DNA from: an uncultured Pseudomonadota bacterium
GTDB lineage: Bacteria; Pseudomonadota; Alphaproteobacteria; RF32; CAG-239
Direction: 5' to 3'
Length of the DNA stretch: 64,000 nt
Assembly: GCA_947054505.1 (NCBI GenBank)
Contig: CAMRWU010000001.1
Location: 329,855-393,854, forward strand
Positions 1-9,029 of the stretch are shown piece after piece; the first letter of the stretch is position 1, and the number at the start of each line of letters is the position of its first letter. Position numbers and translations under genes: made by a program. Under the pieces are notes generated by a model. It did no database searches. It saw only the letters and a program-made list of their open reading frames with translations, and was not told the DNA's origin.

Positions 1-33
1 TATTAACTGTTCTGAGGTTTCCTCTTCAGCCAT
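1..33 (-). CDS. 5' end of the next pilus-cluster gene (partial)
   Basis: An ATG on the minus strand (bases 33-31) opens a frame of 11 codons, MAEEETSEQLI, that runs off the left edge. It begins 4 bases after the pilP stop codon and is preceded by a weak purine-rich stretch (ggtaggaat), so it is probably the next gene of the same transcript. In R64-type pilus clusters the gene after pilP is pilQ, the assembly ATPase. That identity is inferred from order only; 11 residues are too few to recognise a family. Confidence 0.55.
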   Translation of the reverse strand, partial: MAEEETSEQLI

Positions 34-37
34 ATTC

Positions 38-1414
38 CTACCTTGCCATCATATCGCTTCCCATACCGGGAACACCATCACTGCTGATAAAAGAGCGACC
101 GCCGCTTTGTTCTTCAAACAATGATTCTTCCGTTGCCTTTAATGTTATCGGCGATGCGGATACTTCCATCGGTAAAATACCGCCGGCGGAAAAGTAGAGA
201 TAATCCTTCATGCCGTTTTTATCAGCCCTGACATAAGTTGAGGTAATTTCATCAACAATATGACCGCTCTGCAGACTGGTTCCTTTTTTAACGTAGAAAG
301 GTGTTCCGTCTTGATTTATCAATTTAGCAATCAATTCATCACCCTGACCGCGGATTTCCATAACGGCATACATATTGGGCAGTTTCAATTCCGGAGCCTG
401 AATCTCGGGGACCCCCGGTGCCGCAGTTGCCATCGCCGCCTCCGTTCCCTCAACACCCTCGGCAAACGGATTTTGTTTTTCCAACAACTCTTTTTCCTGA
501 GCTTCAATTCGTGCTTTCAGAACTGAGATTTGCGTGTGCATATCCGCAATATCTCTTAAATAAGCCGCTTTTGCTTCAGCCGCTTGATTGGCGGCACTTT
601 TTAAAGCTGTGTTGATTGTGGTAAATTTGCTCTGGGCATCATCAAGAATGGTTTGTCTTTCTTTTTTTGCCGTATTCAACTTTTCATACATTTTTGAATT
701 TTCGGCAACCCATTGTTGTTGAGCTTCCAGCATCTTTGTTTTATATGCATTGAGCATTTTTTCCTGACGCAATCTTTCGAATGTGATATCCATTTCTCTG
801 AGTTTTTGTTGCTCTTGGATAACCTTTGCTTCTTGAGCTTTTTCCCATTCGATTTTTTGACGGCGTTTTGCTTCTTGTCTTTCTGCTTCTTGGTCAACAG
901 CGGCTTTACGCTGATTGATTAAAGCTTCAATTTCATTCTTCAGACGTTCTTTTCTCAGTTCCAAATCCAGTACAGCTGTTTGCTTTTCCAAATTAGACAT
1001 TGTTGAAAAGATGTTATCATCCAATGCTGTAAAATCTCTACCGCCAAAAGCTCCCACACCGGAAGCCTGAGGCGCCGGAGAAGATGCTGTTTGCGGCAGA
1101 AGCGGAGCCGCCGGAATCAATGCCGGCATAGCCGGAGTATCGTTAGCAAGAACCGGAGTATCGTTCAGATTTTCTGTCGGAGCAGGAAGCTCTTTAGGAG
1201 CCGGAACAACTTTAGCCTCCAGAGGGATAACCTTGTCTTCATCATCGTCAAATAAAGAAACTTCATCGGGAATACCTTTTAACGCCGGATCTTCTTCCGT
1301 AGCTTCACCCGCCAGAGTAACCACGCCTTGCGCTCTGGTGACGGTTGTCAATGCTGTGCTCAGGAGTAAAGCCAAAGCCGTTAAGCAAAAAATATTTTTC
1401 ATTTTATAAGACAT
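38..1414 (-). CDS. pilP: PilP-like type IVb pilus biogenesis protein with long coiled-coil extension
   Basis: 458 aa. A signal peptide (about residues 1-29, ending TRAQ) suggests export to the periplasm. A Pro/Ala-rich stretch (about 60-120) leads into a long charged coiled coil (about 140-315). Residues about 345-435 form a small beta domain with a GQGDELIAKLINQDGTPFYV segment followed by KKGTSLQSGHIVDEI, which matches the PilP pattern of type IVb pilus inner-membrane platforms. R64 PilP is only about 150 aa, so the N-terminal two thirds is an extension. The ATG at 1414 overlaps the end of pilO by 11 bases and has a GAGGGA ribosome site 7 bases upstream. The role (linking the PilO platform to the secretin) is inferred from the family. 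The domain call is moderately secure; the function of the coiled coil is unknown. Confidence 0.7.
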   Translation of the reverse strand: MSYKMKNIFCLTALALLLSTALTTVTRAQGVVTLAGEATEEDPALKGIPDEVSLFDDDEDKVIPLEAKVVPAPKELPAPTENLNDTPVLANDTPAMPALIPAAPLLPQTASSPAPQASGVGAFGGRDFTALDDNIFSTMSNLEKQTAVLDLELRKERLKNEIEALINQRKAAVDQEAERQEAKRRQKIEWEKAQEAKVIQEQQKLREMDITFERLRQEKMLNAYKTKMLEAQQQWVAENSKMYEKLNTAKKERQTILDDAQSKFTTINTALKSAANQAAEAKAAYLRDIADMHTQISVLKARIEAQEKELLEKQNPFAEGVEGTEAAMATAAPGVPEIQAPELKLPNMYAVMEIRGQGDELIAKLINQDGTPFYVKKGTSLQSGHIVDEITSTYVRADKNGMKDYLYFSAGGILPMEVSASPITLKATEESLFEEQSGGRSFISSDGVPGMGSDMMAR

Positions 1415-2681
1415 AGATTACTCCCTCATAATTCCAAGTTTTGCTATTGGGGTCATATGTAATAGTTTTAATCTCAAGTCCTGAATATTTTGTTAACATT
1501 TCAATCCAGGTCAAAGGATTATATTGAGATGATATCCGAATTTGCAACATTCTGAATATGGTGCCTCTATCCGATGTAATGCTTGAAACACTCATCGATA
1601 TCGGGTAGCCGATGGACTGAAACGTATCATTAATTTCGTTTTGCAAATCCATAATATTCTTTTTCGGCGGCGACATAATCGGCTCAATAGGTTTCAAAGG
1701 CAATGTTGCCGAAATAAGATTGCCGTCAGCGGAAAAGCTTCTTCCCGAGAACGATAAGCCTGACTGATCAAGAGCCTTGGTAACCATCGCCATACGTCCG
1801 ACATTACGTCTCCATGATGTGGCAATACCGCCGGAAGTACAGGTTAAACCTCCGATAGACCATCCCGGAGGCAAAATCTTAACCAAAGAGACAACTCCTT
1901 CATAGCATTGAGTCATCATCTCTGCTGGATTAACCAGTTTCTCCCACGGCTTAACTTCAGGCGGAAGCTCCGGCTGTTTGGGTGCAACTTTCGGCCTTAC
2001 CGGAACAACAACCGGTCGAACTGTCGGCGTCAGAAAGATACTGTCAATCAGGCTCGAAACAAGCCACAAGCCCACCACGGCGGAAATAACAACCACCATA
2101 AGCAGTTTTGTTCCGCGCAAAGCTTTGATTTTTTGGAGTTTCGAACGAGCACCTCTAGCTAAGATATCGCCAAGATCGAGCTCTTGAGTATCCTCAAAAC
2201 CCCATTCTTTCGGCGCGATTTTCTTTCCCCAGTCCGGCACAGCCAACATTGACATAAATTGGCTTTTTGCTTCTTCTTCATTCTGAAAGAGCATATCGCC
2301 GTCGGACAAGATAATGTCGTTACGAATACAGGTATACCACCATCCTTGAGGTGTTTTGAATACGGCGATAAATGAGCCTGTATCGGCTAAGGCTGTCGCC
2401 AGAGAAACTGCCGCCACATTTTCGCCGCTATGATACCCTTCGTGTGAAACGCAGATACCGAACTGAGGCGCTTTACCGTTTTTAATACAGAAAAGATCCG
2501 CACCTTCCAAAACACCGGCAGAAGCTTCTTCCACCTCCTGAAACGGATCGCTGGCATTTTGTAACGGTTGCCAAAACAAGCTGGTAGCATAACGCGTTCC
2601 TTCAACCTGAATGAAGGTTCCCCAGGATTTCTGTCCTGCATCATCGTAATTTTCTTCTACCAAACTTGCATCTTCAAGCAC
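1404..2681 (-). CDS. pilO: PilO-like type IVb pilus inner-membrane platform protein
   Basis: 425 aa starting at GTG (2681-2679), with GAGGAG 8 bases upstream. The N-terminal half is cytoplasmic and fits the R64 PilO (PilO2) pattern: a region reading EGTRYATSLFWQPLQ, an aromatic WWYTCIRNDIILSDG segment, and a KEWGFEDTQELDLGDIL linker. One transmembrane helix lies at about 194-213 (LLMVVVISAVVGLWLVSSLI), followed by a Pro/Val/Lys-rich linker and a periplasmic region to the end. Topology (cytoplasmic domain, one helix, periplasmic domain) and position between pilN and pilP support the call. The 3' end overlaps pilP by 11 bases, indicating translational coupling. Confidence 0.75.
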   Translation of the reverse strand: MLEDASLVEENYDDAGQKSWGTFIQVEGTRYATSLFWQPLQNASDPFQEVEEASAGVLEGADLFCIKNGKAPQFGICVSHEGYHSGENVAAVSLATALADTGSFIAVFKTPQGWWYTCIRNDIILSDGDMLFQNEEEAKSQFMSMLAVPDWGKKIAPKEWGFEDTQELDLGDILARGARSKLQKIKALRGTKLLMVVVISAVVGLWLVSSLIDSIFLTPTVRPVVVPVRPKVAPKQPELPPEVKPWEKLVNPAEMMTQCYEGVVSLVKILPPGWSIGGLTCTSGGIATSWRRNVGRMAMVTKALDQSGLSFSGRSFSADGNLISATLPLKPIEPIMSPPKKNIMDLQNEINDTFQSIGYPISMSVSSITSDRGTIFRMLQIRISSQYNPLTWIEMLTKYSGLEIKTITYDPNSKTWNYEGVIYVL

Positions 2682-2700
2682 TAGCTTTCTCCTCGAAGCT

Positions 2701-4305
2701 CTAATTCATAGACATTCTTGTCTCAGGATTCAACGGTGTTTCCAGAACAACCGGTGTCAAGATGATAACCAAAACACTGCGCTCTTTTTTAGCCTGAGCG
2801 GAACCGCCAAGCAAGGAGTTATCGGCAGAGCCTGTCCCTTCTTTGTTTGTTGTGCTGGTAACCTTTTCAAAACCGGTCAGGATCAAAGATTCTCCTGAAG
2901 TCAGTGCAACCTCTTGGGTAAAGCCTCGGGTCTCAACTTTCGGGTTTTGAATGTATTGGTTGTCAGACTCATCGCCGAATTCAACTTTGTCCAAAGAAAC
3001 CAAATCAGACAGTGTCATGTTGAACATAACCAACAGGCGTCCGTGTTCCAAAATTCTCGGTAAAACATCCATGGTGAAGCCTGTTTCAACTTCTTCCGTG
3101 GTAACGGAAATGTCATAGTTATTACCATCGGTACCACTGTTTGTTTTGGTCATTTCTGCAATGTAATTTTGCTTTTGAGTAACCTGAATTGGTGCTGGTT
3201 TGTTGTTCATTGTTGTAACCGTGCCACTGGTGACCAAAGTTGTGGTATCGCGCTCAGACAACGCTTTGACCGCGGCGTCTGCAGACCAATTCTTTTTCAA
3301 GACACCCCATGAAATACCGTTGGCCAACGCTTGTTCAGAGGTCGCAACACTTGAAGAACCTGCAATACCCAATGTAGTTACACCATCTCCGAATGTTGCT
3401 TTCAGATCAAGACCATAAGTGTCATTGTCTGTCAAAGAAACCTGCAGGATTTTGACACTGACGGCAACTTGTCTGGACAAACGCATATTCTGTTCATTAA
3501 CATACTTTGCAACTTTTTTGATGTCAGACGGGGTTGCTGTTAATGTAATGGTACCATCAGACGGTGATGTTGTCAGTTTGGCTCCCTCGCCGATAATTGC
3601 GTTAATGCCTTCTTCAATTTTACTCCACAATTCGATTTCGGCTGATGTCGATTGTGAAACGCTTGATGATCCACCGCCGCTGGATTGACTTCCGCCTACA
3701 GAAACGCTCAAAGACGGCTTGGTCGGCAAGCTGTAAAGAACAAATGTTTTAGTGATATATTTGTAGAAATGAACTTCTTTCTTTTCATATTTCCACCAAA
3801 TACCAAAACGAGACGAAACCTCATTTAACAAACCGCTTAACGGTCCTCTGTATGAAACAAGCATTTTATCGGGAGTTGCCCAATCTGCCCCCACTGTTTC
3901 CGGAGATGGTTTGTTGCCGGAAGCTTCTGATTTAACACTTTCTTCCATTTGTGAAGCGTATCTGACACCCAAAGAAGTTGTTTTGTTAATCATGTCACCG
4001 ATTTCAAAAAGCGTAATCGGACGATTGCTGATTAACGTAACGCCGTCTGCCGCTTCCAAATAAGTGGGGAGAGGTTCCCCCTCATACTCCACTTCGCTGG
4101 TGTCGCCCAACCAAATGTCATCTTTTACTTTGATTAAATCTTCATTTGCCGGAGTAGTAGGAACTTTCGCCTCTTCCTTCAAGCGGGTTGTTGCTTTGAC
4201 TTCTTTTTCGATAGAGGCATCCATACTGGTCGAGATTGAGCAAGAGGCTATAAGAGCGGTTAAGGCAACGCCTAAAACCATTTTATCCAAATTAGTTAAA
4301 TGCAT
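2701..4305 (-). CDS. pilN: PilN-type secretin lipoprotein of a type IVb pilus
   Basis: 534 aa from the ATG at 4305. An in-frame ATG lies 6 bases earlier (4311), but the GGGAGG ribosome site abuts that codon and sits 6 bases before 4305, so the second ATG is preferred. A lipobox (LTALIASC) gives an outer-membrane lipoprotein. Secretin features follow: an N0-like region (about 85-190), a Gly/Ser-rich insert (SGGGSSSVSQSTS), an N1-like segment with TITLTATPSDIKKVAKYV, and the C-terminal secretin domain with VAVSVKILQVSL, GFTMDVLPRILEHGRLLVMF and VALTSGESLILTGFEKV. This protein forms the outer-membrane channel for the pilus. It overlaps the upstream tcpQ/pilL-like gene by 14 bases. Confidence 0.88.
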   Translation of the reverse strand: MHLTNLDKMVLGVALTALIASCSISTSMDASIEKEVKATTRLKEEAKVPTTPANEDLIKVKDDIWLGDTSEVEYEGEPLPTYLEAADGVTLISNRPITLFEIGDMINKTTSLGVRYASQMEESVKSEASGNKPSPETVGADWATPDKMLVSYRGPLSGLLNEVSSRFGIWWKYEKKEVHFYKYITKTFVLYSLPTKPSLSVSVGGSQSSGGGSSSVSQSTSAEIELWSKIEEGINAIIGEGAKLTTSPSDGTITLTATPSDIKKVAKYVNEQNMRLSRQVAVSVKILQVSLTDNDTYGLDLKATFGDGVTTLGIAGSSSVATSEQALANGISWGVLKKNWSADAAVKALSERDTTTLVTSGTVTTMNNKPAPIQVTQKQNYIAEMTKTNSGTDGNNYDISVTTEEVETGFTMDVLPRILEHGRLLVMFNMTLSDLVSLDKVEFGDESDNQYIQNPKVETRGFTQEVALTSGESLILTGFEKVTSTTNKEGTGSADNSLLGGSAQAKKERSVLVIILTPVVLETPLNPETRMSMN

Positions 4306-4957
4306 TTTCATCCTCCCTCGTTTCTACGACCAAAACTCTGTTTCCTTTATAAAATGTTGCCAGCGGAGCCGGACGAGCCCTTGCAAAAGAGCGAATGAGA
4401 GCAGAGCTGACATCGGCAAAGCGCCCACGGAACATTGCTCCCGCAGACAATGTGTAGTTGCGGTTTGTGTTCCAGATAAGCCTCCAGCCGGCACGCTGGC
4501 TCCAGTCGGTGAGCAAGCCTTTAAGGGTGTTGCCTTCTTCTGCCAACCAATCTTCAACGGGGTCTTCACCGGCAAACTCGGCACTGTCATTGCCGCCGTT
4601 GTCGTTACTATCCTCTGTTTCAGTGATGCTGAGGCTGATTTCATTTTCATAATCGCTGACTTCTTCATCAATAGTCGGTGGAATTGATGCGGATAAATTG
4701 CTTCCGGCTCCGGCTGAAACAATGCGTTGATCGCGAGGCATTCTTTCGCCAAATTCACGATAATTTGCATCTGTTTCCCGATAGTTTACAAAACGCTCGG
4801 TTTCGCCTTGCCCTCTGGGAGCTTCGATAATAACTTCTGTTTCTTGTTCTTGCACGGTATAGGTTTCTCCTGCGCCCCATCTTTCAAAACAGGAGCAACC
4901 GGCCAAAAACATAAAAGCTGATAAAAACAACACTTTTTGTGCTTTTCTTTTATCCAT
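4292..4957 (-). CDS. TcpQ/PilL-like lipoprotein
   Basis: 221 aa from the ATG at 4957, chosen because AAGGAT lies about 7 bases upstream and it puts a lipobox (AFMFLAGC, Cys 21) at a normal distance. An upstream ATG at 5002 has no clear ribosome site. The middle is acidic and low-complexity, with EDSNDNGGNDSAEFAGEDP. The C-terminal 75 residues (NTLKGLLTDWSQRAGWRLIW ... FRGRFADVSSALIRSFARAR) match the TcpQ/PilL C-terminal domain, a small fold that binds or escorts the pilus secretin. It lies directly upstream of pilN and overlaps it, as expected for a secretin partner. Gene-level identity with R64 pilL is not claimed, because R64 PilL is longer. Confidence 0.78.
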   Translation of the reverse strand: MDKRKAQKVLFLSAFMFLAGCSCFERWGAGETYTVQEQETEVIIEAPRGQGETERFVNYRETDANYREFGERMPRDQRIVSAGAGSNLSASIPPTIDEEVSDYENEISLSITETEDSNDNGGNDSAEFAGEDPVEDWLAEEGNTLKGLLTDWSQRAGWRLIWNTNRNYTLSAGAMFRGRFADVSSALIRSFARARPAPLATFYKGNRVLVVETREDENAFN

Positions 4958-5043
4958 TTTTGCTATCCTTAAAGTCGAATTAGTCATATTTTTACCTATC
5001 ATACATACTGAAAATTAAATAATCAAGCGTAACGGCAGACTTA

Positions 5044-6717
5044 TTACCATTGCAAATACATGCCGTTAGTTCTGTTGTTAATTCTGTTTGCATCTCCTGT
5101 TTCGTCGTTTCGTAAAGAGGTTGTTCTTATAATGAAAGAGTTCGGTTCCCTGTTTGTAAAAACAGTATTTATTTTGCTGAAAGGAACGCCCCTGTTTATC
5201 AAAATGTTTTGTAAGAGGTTTAACCGCTTTTGTTGTAGCTCTCTGGCACTTGTGCCGTCAATGCGGATTTCCAGTCCCAGATTTTTGTCGGTGGCGGTTC
5301 TTGTTGCAAAGGCTTGTATCCAACGTAATGTTTGTCCGGATATCTCCGCACGGTTAGGCTGAAATGACAAACGCATTTCTGTAGGCATGATTTTTCCTTT
5401 GTTGCGGCGAAGTTTTTTCTTAACGGAATCAATGAGGCTGTCTTCTCCTGATGTGGATGTTTGCGCGGATAGTCTCTTTTGTTTTGTATCGGCCTGAAAA
5501 ATTGAGCTCAGAGAAGACAAAATAGATTTTTTCTTGTCGCTGTCTGTTGCCGTATTGGGTTCTTTGAGTGGAGTGATGTTTTCTCTCCGTGGAATGTCCT
5601 CTGGTTTTTCTTCTTTTGTTGCGTTTTCTTTTGTTTGTTTGGGGTGTTTTTTCTTTATTTGTTCGTCAATTGCGGCTTCCCTCTCAATTCCCTCCGGTGA
5701 TGATGGTGATATGAGTTGGGGAGTCAGGTTCTCGTCGTTGAGGATGTCTTCGGGAATGGGGATGAGTAGGTTTTTAACCGTCTCGGAGGCGAGAAGCAGT
5801 TCATAGTCTTTGTTGGTTAATGGCTTGTTGTTTAATGCGGCGTCAACAGCGGCTTTGTCCTTGCTGAAATGTTCGTTTTTCAGAAGGGAGTTTTTGTGTG
5901 CTCCGGCGCTTTGTGCGACCACCCACGGGCTGTCATTCGGGGCTGTTTTTTCAGACATTTGTTGCCAGTTTTTTTTGCTGGTGCTTGCTTCTTCGGTTTT
6001 TTTTGTGTCAGACGTTATCATTCCGGAAACGGGGATGCTCTTGTTGGTAAGAGCAACGCGGTTCTCCGGTGCGCTTAGGCTGTCTCTGACTTTGTAGGTG
6101 CCTTTGTTTGGTGCGTTGACATCTTTTTGCAGAGGAAGCAAAGGTGCGGGTTCTGCCTTTTCGCTCAGAATGATGTTGTTTTCTTTGGACGCTAAAGCTG
6201 TGGGAAGAATTTTGGGCGCGGATAGCGGAATGCTGATCTTTTCTTTCTGTTGCGCTGAGGAGTGGGCGGGCAGAGGGGCGCTTTCTGCTTTGTTGTCTTT
6301 GAATATGGGGTGAGGAGGCGATTTAACCTCTTCGGCATAAACAACGGCTTTTTCGTTTGGGGCTGGTGCTGTGATGCTGATGTCCAAGGGGATTTCCGGT
6401 AGAGCGTCCGCAAGTATAATTTCCGAAGTCGCGGATGGCTCTTCGGCTAAAATAATATCGTTTTCCGGTTGGTAAACAACCTGAGGCGTTGTTTTGACAT
6501 CCTCAAGCTTTGTCAGCTGTATTTTCTTTGTCGGAGCCGGTTTTGCAGAGGGGTTTGCTTGCGTTCCGTTCAGAAAAAGCATGATGTTTTTGTTGGGCAG
6601 TTGTATATTTTCGGATTTTGAGGGTGAGGCGTGCCAAAACGCACTGTTTATGACAAAAATCACAAACAGAGATGTGCAAAAACTGTAAACGAATGTTTTA
6701 AAACACGTTTTTGGCAT
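5044..6717 (-). CDS. Membrane-anchored protein with OmpA-like C-terminal domain
   Basis: 557 aa. The ATG at 6717 has GAGGGG 9 bases upstream. One N-terminal hydrophobic helix (about 8-26, VYSFCTSLFVIFVINSAFW) acts as an uncleaved anchor or signal. Residues about 50-430 are low-complexity, rich in Pro, Ala, Lys and Glu, and probably extended. The last about 110 residues resemble an OmpA-type peptidoglycan-binding fold: LSFQPNRAEISGQTLRWIQAFA, LEIRIDGTSA, then LQQKRLNLLQNILINRGVP. It is the first gene of the leftward pilus cluster, 86 bases before the TcpQ-like gene. A role tethering the pilus machine to peptidoglycan is inference. The OmpA assignment is from pattern only. Confidence 0.6.
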   Translation of the reverse strand: MPKTCFKTFVYSFCTSLFVIFVINSAFWHASPSKSENIQLPNKNIMLFLNGTQANPSAKPAPTKKIQLTKLEDVKTTPQVVYQPENDIILAEEPSATSEIILADALPEIPLDISITAPAPNEKAVVYAEEVKSPPHPIFKDNKAESAPLPAHSSAQQKEKISIPLSAPKILPTALASKENNIILSEKAEPAPLLPLQKDVNAPNKGTYKVRDSLSAPENRVALTNKSIPVSGMITSDTKKTEEASTSKKNWQQMSEKTAPNDSPWVVAQSAGAHKNSLLKNEHFSKDKAAVDAALNNKPLTNKDYELLLASETVKNLLIPIPEDILNDENLTPQLISPSSPEGIEREAAIDEQIKKKHPKQTKENATKEEKPEDIPRRENITPLKEPNTATDSDKKKSILSSLSSIFQADTKQKRLSAQTSTSGEDSLIDSVKKKLRRNKGKIMPTEMRLSFQPNRAEISGQTLRWIQAFATRTATDKNLGLEIRIDGTSARELQQKRLNLLQNILINRGVPFSKINTVFTNREPNSFIIRTTSLRNDETGDANRINNRTNGMYLQW

Positions 6718-6910
6718 AAATTAAACCCCTCTGAATCCTTGATAAATCAAATTGCGACTCTTGGCAAGAGCCCATAAAAAATGCATAAAAAACTGTGGAT
6801 TCTTTTAAATAAAATATTCTACTGGCTATCAGAAACATTTGTTAACGAATATTAAAGACATCCAGTATGATAATAACCTATTAAACGGGCTCGCTTTGAA
6901 AGGGATACTG

Positions 6911-8410
6911 ATGCTCAGTCTCAAGCATTTGGCAATAAATTCATTTAACGAAAACTTGGCGTATGTTCACAAAGATTGCGTGGATTATAAGGTTGACGAT
7001 ATTAAAACGCTGACCAGAGTTGAAATTCACGGAGGTGTCCGTCCTGTTTATGCCTTTTTACAGGTGGTGGATGATGCCAAAGTGGTCAAGCCAGATGAAC
7101 TGGCGCTGAATACCGAAGCTTTCCGTCAAATCAACCTGCCGGAGAGTGCAAAAGTTTCTTTGACGTTGTCGCCTCCGGCTCCTAGTCTGACGTCTATAAA
7201 AAAGAAAATTGCCGGAAATATCCTGAGCGCGGCGGAATATGGCGGAATTGTTAGTGACATTGCGGCCAAGAGATATTCAAACATGGATATCGCTTCGTTT
7301 TTGGTGGCATCCAGTTCCTTTATGACCACTTCAGAGGTTTTGGCTTTTACCGAAGCGTTGATTGGCGATAACACGTTCCGTTGGGAAAATGAAGATATTG
7401 TTGTTGATCATCATTGCTTTGGCGGTGTGCCTGGGAATAAGACGGATATTATTATGACGGCGATTGTCGCGGCTTATGGATTACCGATGGCCAAGACGTG
7501 TTCGCGATCATTGTCGTCTTGTGCCGGTGTGGCCGATACCATGGGTGTATTAGCCAATGTTGATTTGGATGAAAAACAGTTTCGCTCTTTGTTGAAAGAA
7601 AACAGAGGGGTTATCGGATGTTATCAAAGTTTGCCGATTGCCGAAGCCAACAAAATCATCTCAGATGTTGAGCGTCATATCGGATTGACTCAACAGCAGC
7701 ATTTGGCGGCTTCCATTTTGGCAATAAAGCTGGCCGCCGGAGTGACGCATCTTGTTGTTGATATTCCGGTCGGACCGACCTCTCGAGTTAAGTCCACAAA
7801 CGAGGCGATGCGTTTGCGCAAACTGGTGGAATATGTCGGCGATATGCTTTCAATTGAGATTGATGCCGTGATTACAGACGGTAGTGAGCCGATAGGTAAC
7901 GGTATCGGTGCAGTGTTGGAGGCGCGGGATATTATGAAAATCTTGCGCAACAAAGACGATGCACCGCAAGATTTGTTGGAAAAATCATTGTTCTTGGCCG
8001 GCCGTATTTTAGAGTTTGATCCCAAGTTGCGCGGCGGGCAGGGATATCATGTGGCGAAAGAGATTTTGACATCCGGTCGCGCTCTTGAGGCAATGAATAA
8101 GATTATTTATGGGCAAGGAAAAGCGCCACAGCCGCAATTGGGTAATTTGACGCGCGATATTGTATCTTCGGTGAGTGGAGAAGTCGAAAGCATTGACAAT
8201 GCCCGTATTAACCGCATCGGTGTTTTGGCCGGAGCCGGCAGATACTCAGGTGCCGGACTTGATTTGCTGAAAAAAGTCGGGGATCGGGTAGAGCAAGGAG
8301 AGGCCTTGTATCGTATTCATGCTGTCAATTCAACGGATTTTGCCTTTGCTAATTCAGTTGTGGACGGTAATACCGGTTATGAAATTTCTACGGGAAAAGG
8401 GCGTTATTAA
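6911..8410 (+). CDS. Thymidine phosphorylase / AMP phosphorylase family enzyme
   Basis: 499 aa from the ATG at 6911, preceded by AAAGGGA. An in-frame TTG at 6839 adds 24 residues but has no ribosome site, and family members begin near LSLKHLAINS. The protein has the small N-terminal domain of the archaeal-type phosphorylases, then the nucleoside phosphorylase core: HCFGGVPGNKTDIIMTAIVA (phosphate and substrate loop), SRSLSSCAGVADTMGVLANV, VGPTSRVKSTNEAMRLRKLV and DAVITDGSEPIGNGIGAVLE. The length of about 500 aa fits the bacterial 'putative thymidine phosphorylase' and archaeal AMP phosphorylase group rather than DeoA (about 440 aa). It carries out phosphorolysis of nucleosides or nucleotides in salvage. 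Exact substrate is uncertain. It is divergent from the pilus cluster. Confidence 0.88.
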   Translation: MLSLKHLAINSFNENLAYVHKDCVDYKVDDIKTLTRVEIHGGVRPVYAFLQVVDDAKVVKPDELALNTEAFRQINLPESAKVSLTLSPPAPSLTSIKKKIAGNILSAAEYGGIVSDIAAKRYSNMDIASFLVASSSFMTTSEVLAFTEALIGDNTFRWENEDIVVDHHCFGGVPGNKTDIIMTAIVAAYGLPMAKTCSRSLSSCAGVADTMGVLANVDLDEKQFRSLLKENRGVIGCYQSLPIAEANKIISDVERHIGLTQQQHLAASILAIKLAAGVTHLVVDIPVGPTSRVKSTNEAMRLRKLVEYVGDMLSIEIDAVITDGSEPIGNGIGAVLEARDIMKILRNKDDAPQDLLEKSLFLAGRILEFDPKLRGGQGYHVAKEILTSGRALEAMNKIIYGQGKAPQPQLGNLTRDIVSSVSGEVESIDNARINRIGVLAGAGRYSGAGLDLLKKVGDRVEQGEALYRIHAVNSTDFAFANSVVDGNTGYEISTGKGRY

Positions 8411-8414
8411 ACAT

Positions 8415-8459
8415 TTGACTCTTTTGCCGAAAACAGATACGTTTAACGCAGAAAACGTA
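8415..8459 (+). promoter_or_regulatory. Candidate promoter with overlapping inverted repeat
   Basis: TTGACT (8415-8420), a 17-base spacer and TACGTT (8438-8443) resemble a sigma-70 promoter for the gene at 8483. The -10 is overlapped by a perfect 7-base inverted repeat, TACGTTT (8438-8444) and AAACGTA (8453-8459), separated by 8 bases, which could be an operator or a leader hairpin. Weak -10; prediction only. Confidence 0.35.
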
Positions 8460-8482
8460 TTACTAACTTAATCTTTACAATT

Positions 8483-8884
8483 ATGTCAGAAAGTTGTGAT
8501 GGTCCGCTTATTTGGATCGAAAAAACGCGAGTGTGGTATGCTCCGTGGAAAGAAAAGGTCTTCGGTATTCGTGTTAACGGTGTGGTTATTCCGCTCAAAC
8601 AGCCGGAACCGGACACTTTCAAAAATGCTGTTCAAAAAGCGACGGCAAGTCGATTTGAAGGAAAAAACGGCGGTCTTGGCGGTTCAAGAACATGGGATCT
8701 TCTTCGCGAAGACTGGTGGGATATCAACAATGTCCTGAAGTCATATGGTGGTGATCCGCTTCCTGAAGAACTGATGACTGCGGATGGTTTTCTTTTTAAT
8801 TTCAAACGAGGCCGTTCTGAGCGCTTGGGTAAAGAAGATTATCTTGACGATAATCAGCGTTACTCGTATCGAATTATTTTCTAA
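8483..8884 (+). CDS. Small soluble protein of unknown function
   Basis: 133 aa, not recognised. It has no signal peptide or membrane helix, so it is probably cytoplasmic. It is rich in Trp and aromatic residues (LIWIEKTRVWYAPW near the N-terminus, LREDWWDINN in the middle) and ends in RYSYRIIF. A segment KVFGIRVNGVVIPL resembles KTYGIRKNGVVVLP in the exported protein encoded at 11136, possibly a shared beta-strand motif; this could be chance. No clear ribosome site precedes the ATG, and a strong terminator follows, so it is probably a single-gene transcript. Confidence 0.6.
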   Translation: MSESCDGPLIWIEKTRVWYAPWKEKVFGIRVNGVVIPLKQPEPDTFKNAVQKATASRFEGKNGGLGGSRTWDLLREDWWDINNVLKSYGGDPLPEELMTADGFLFNFKRGRSERLGKEDYLDDNQRYSYRIIF

Positions 8885-8888
8885 ACGA

Positions 8889-8921
8889 GGAGCCGGAAGT
8901 TTTTCCGGTTCCTTTCTTTTT
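8889..8921 (+). terminator. Rho-independent terminator
   Basis: A 10-base stem GGAGCCGGAA / TTCCGGTTCC (one G-U pair) with a 4-base loop, followed by a T-rich run, starts 4 bases after the stop of the gene at 8483. Confidence 0.85.
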
Positions 8922-8949
8922 AAATAATATAAAAAAATCTCAAATCAGA

Positions 8950-8978
8950 CTTGCATCACCGATTTTGCGTCCCTATAT
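8950..8978 (+). promoter_or_regulatory. Heat-shock (RpoH-type) promoter of dnaK
   Basis: CTTG (8950-8953), an 18-base spacer, then CCTATAT (8972-8978). This fits the alphaproteobacterial RpoH consensus CTTG-N17-18-CYTATNT. It lies 51 bases upstream of the dnaK start codon, so the transcript has a leader of about 40-45 bases. Confidence 0.75.
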
Positions 8979-9029
8979 ATCCTTTTAGAAAAACAATTTG
9001 ACTAAGTTTTATAACAAAGGGAAAAAATC

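Noticed and set aside
6839..6910. TTG start for the phosphorylase at 6839
   Set aside because: It lacks a ribosome site and adds residues not expected in the family. ATG at 6911 has AAAGGGA and matches the family N-terminus.
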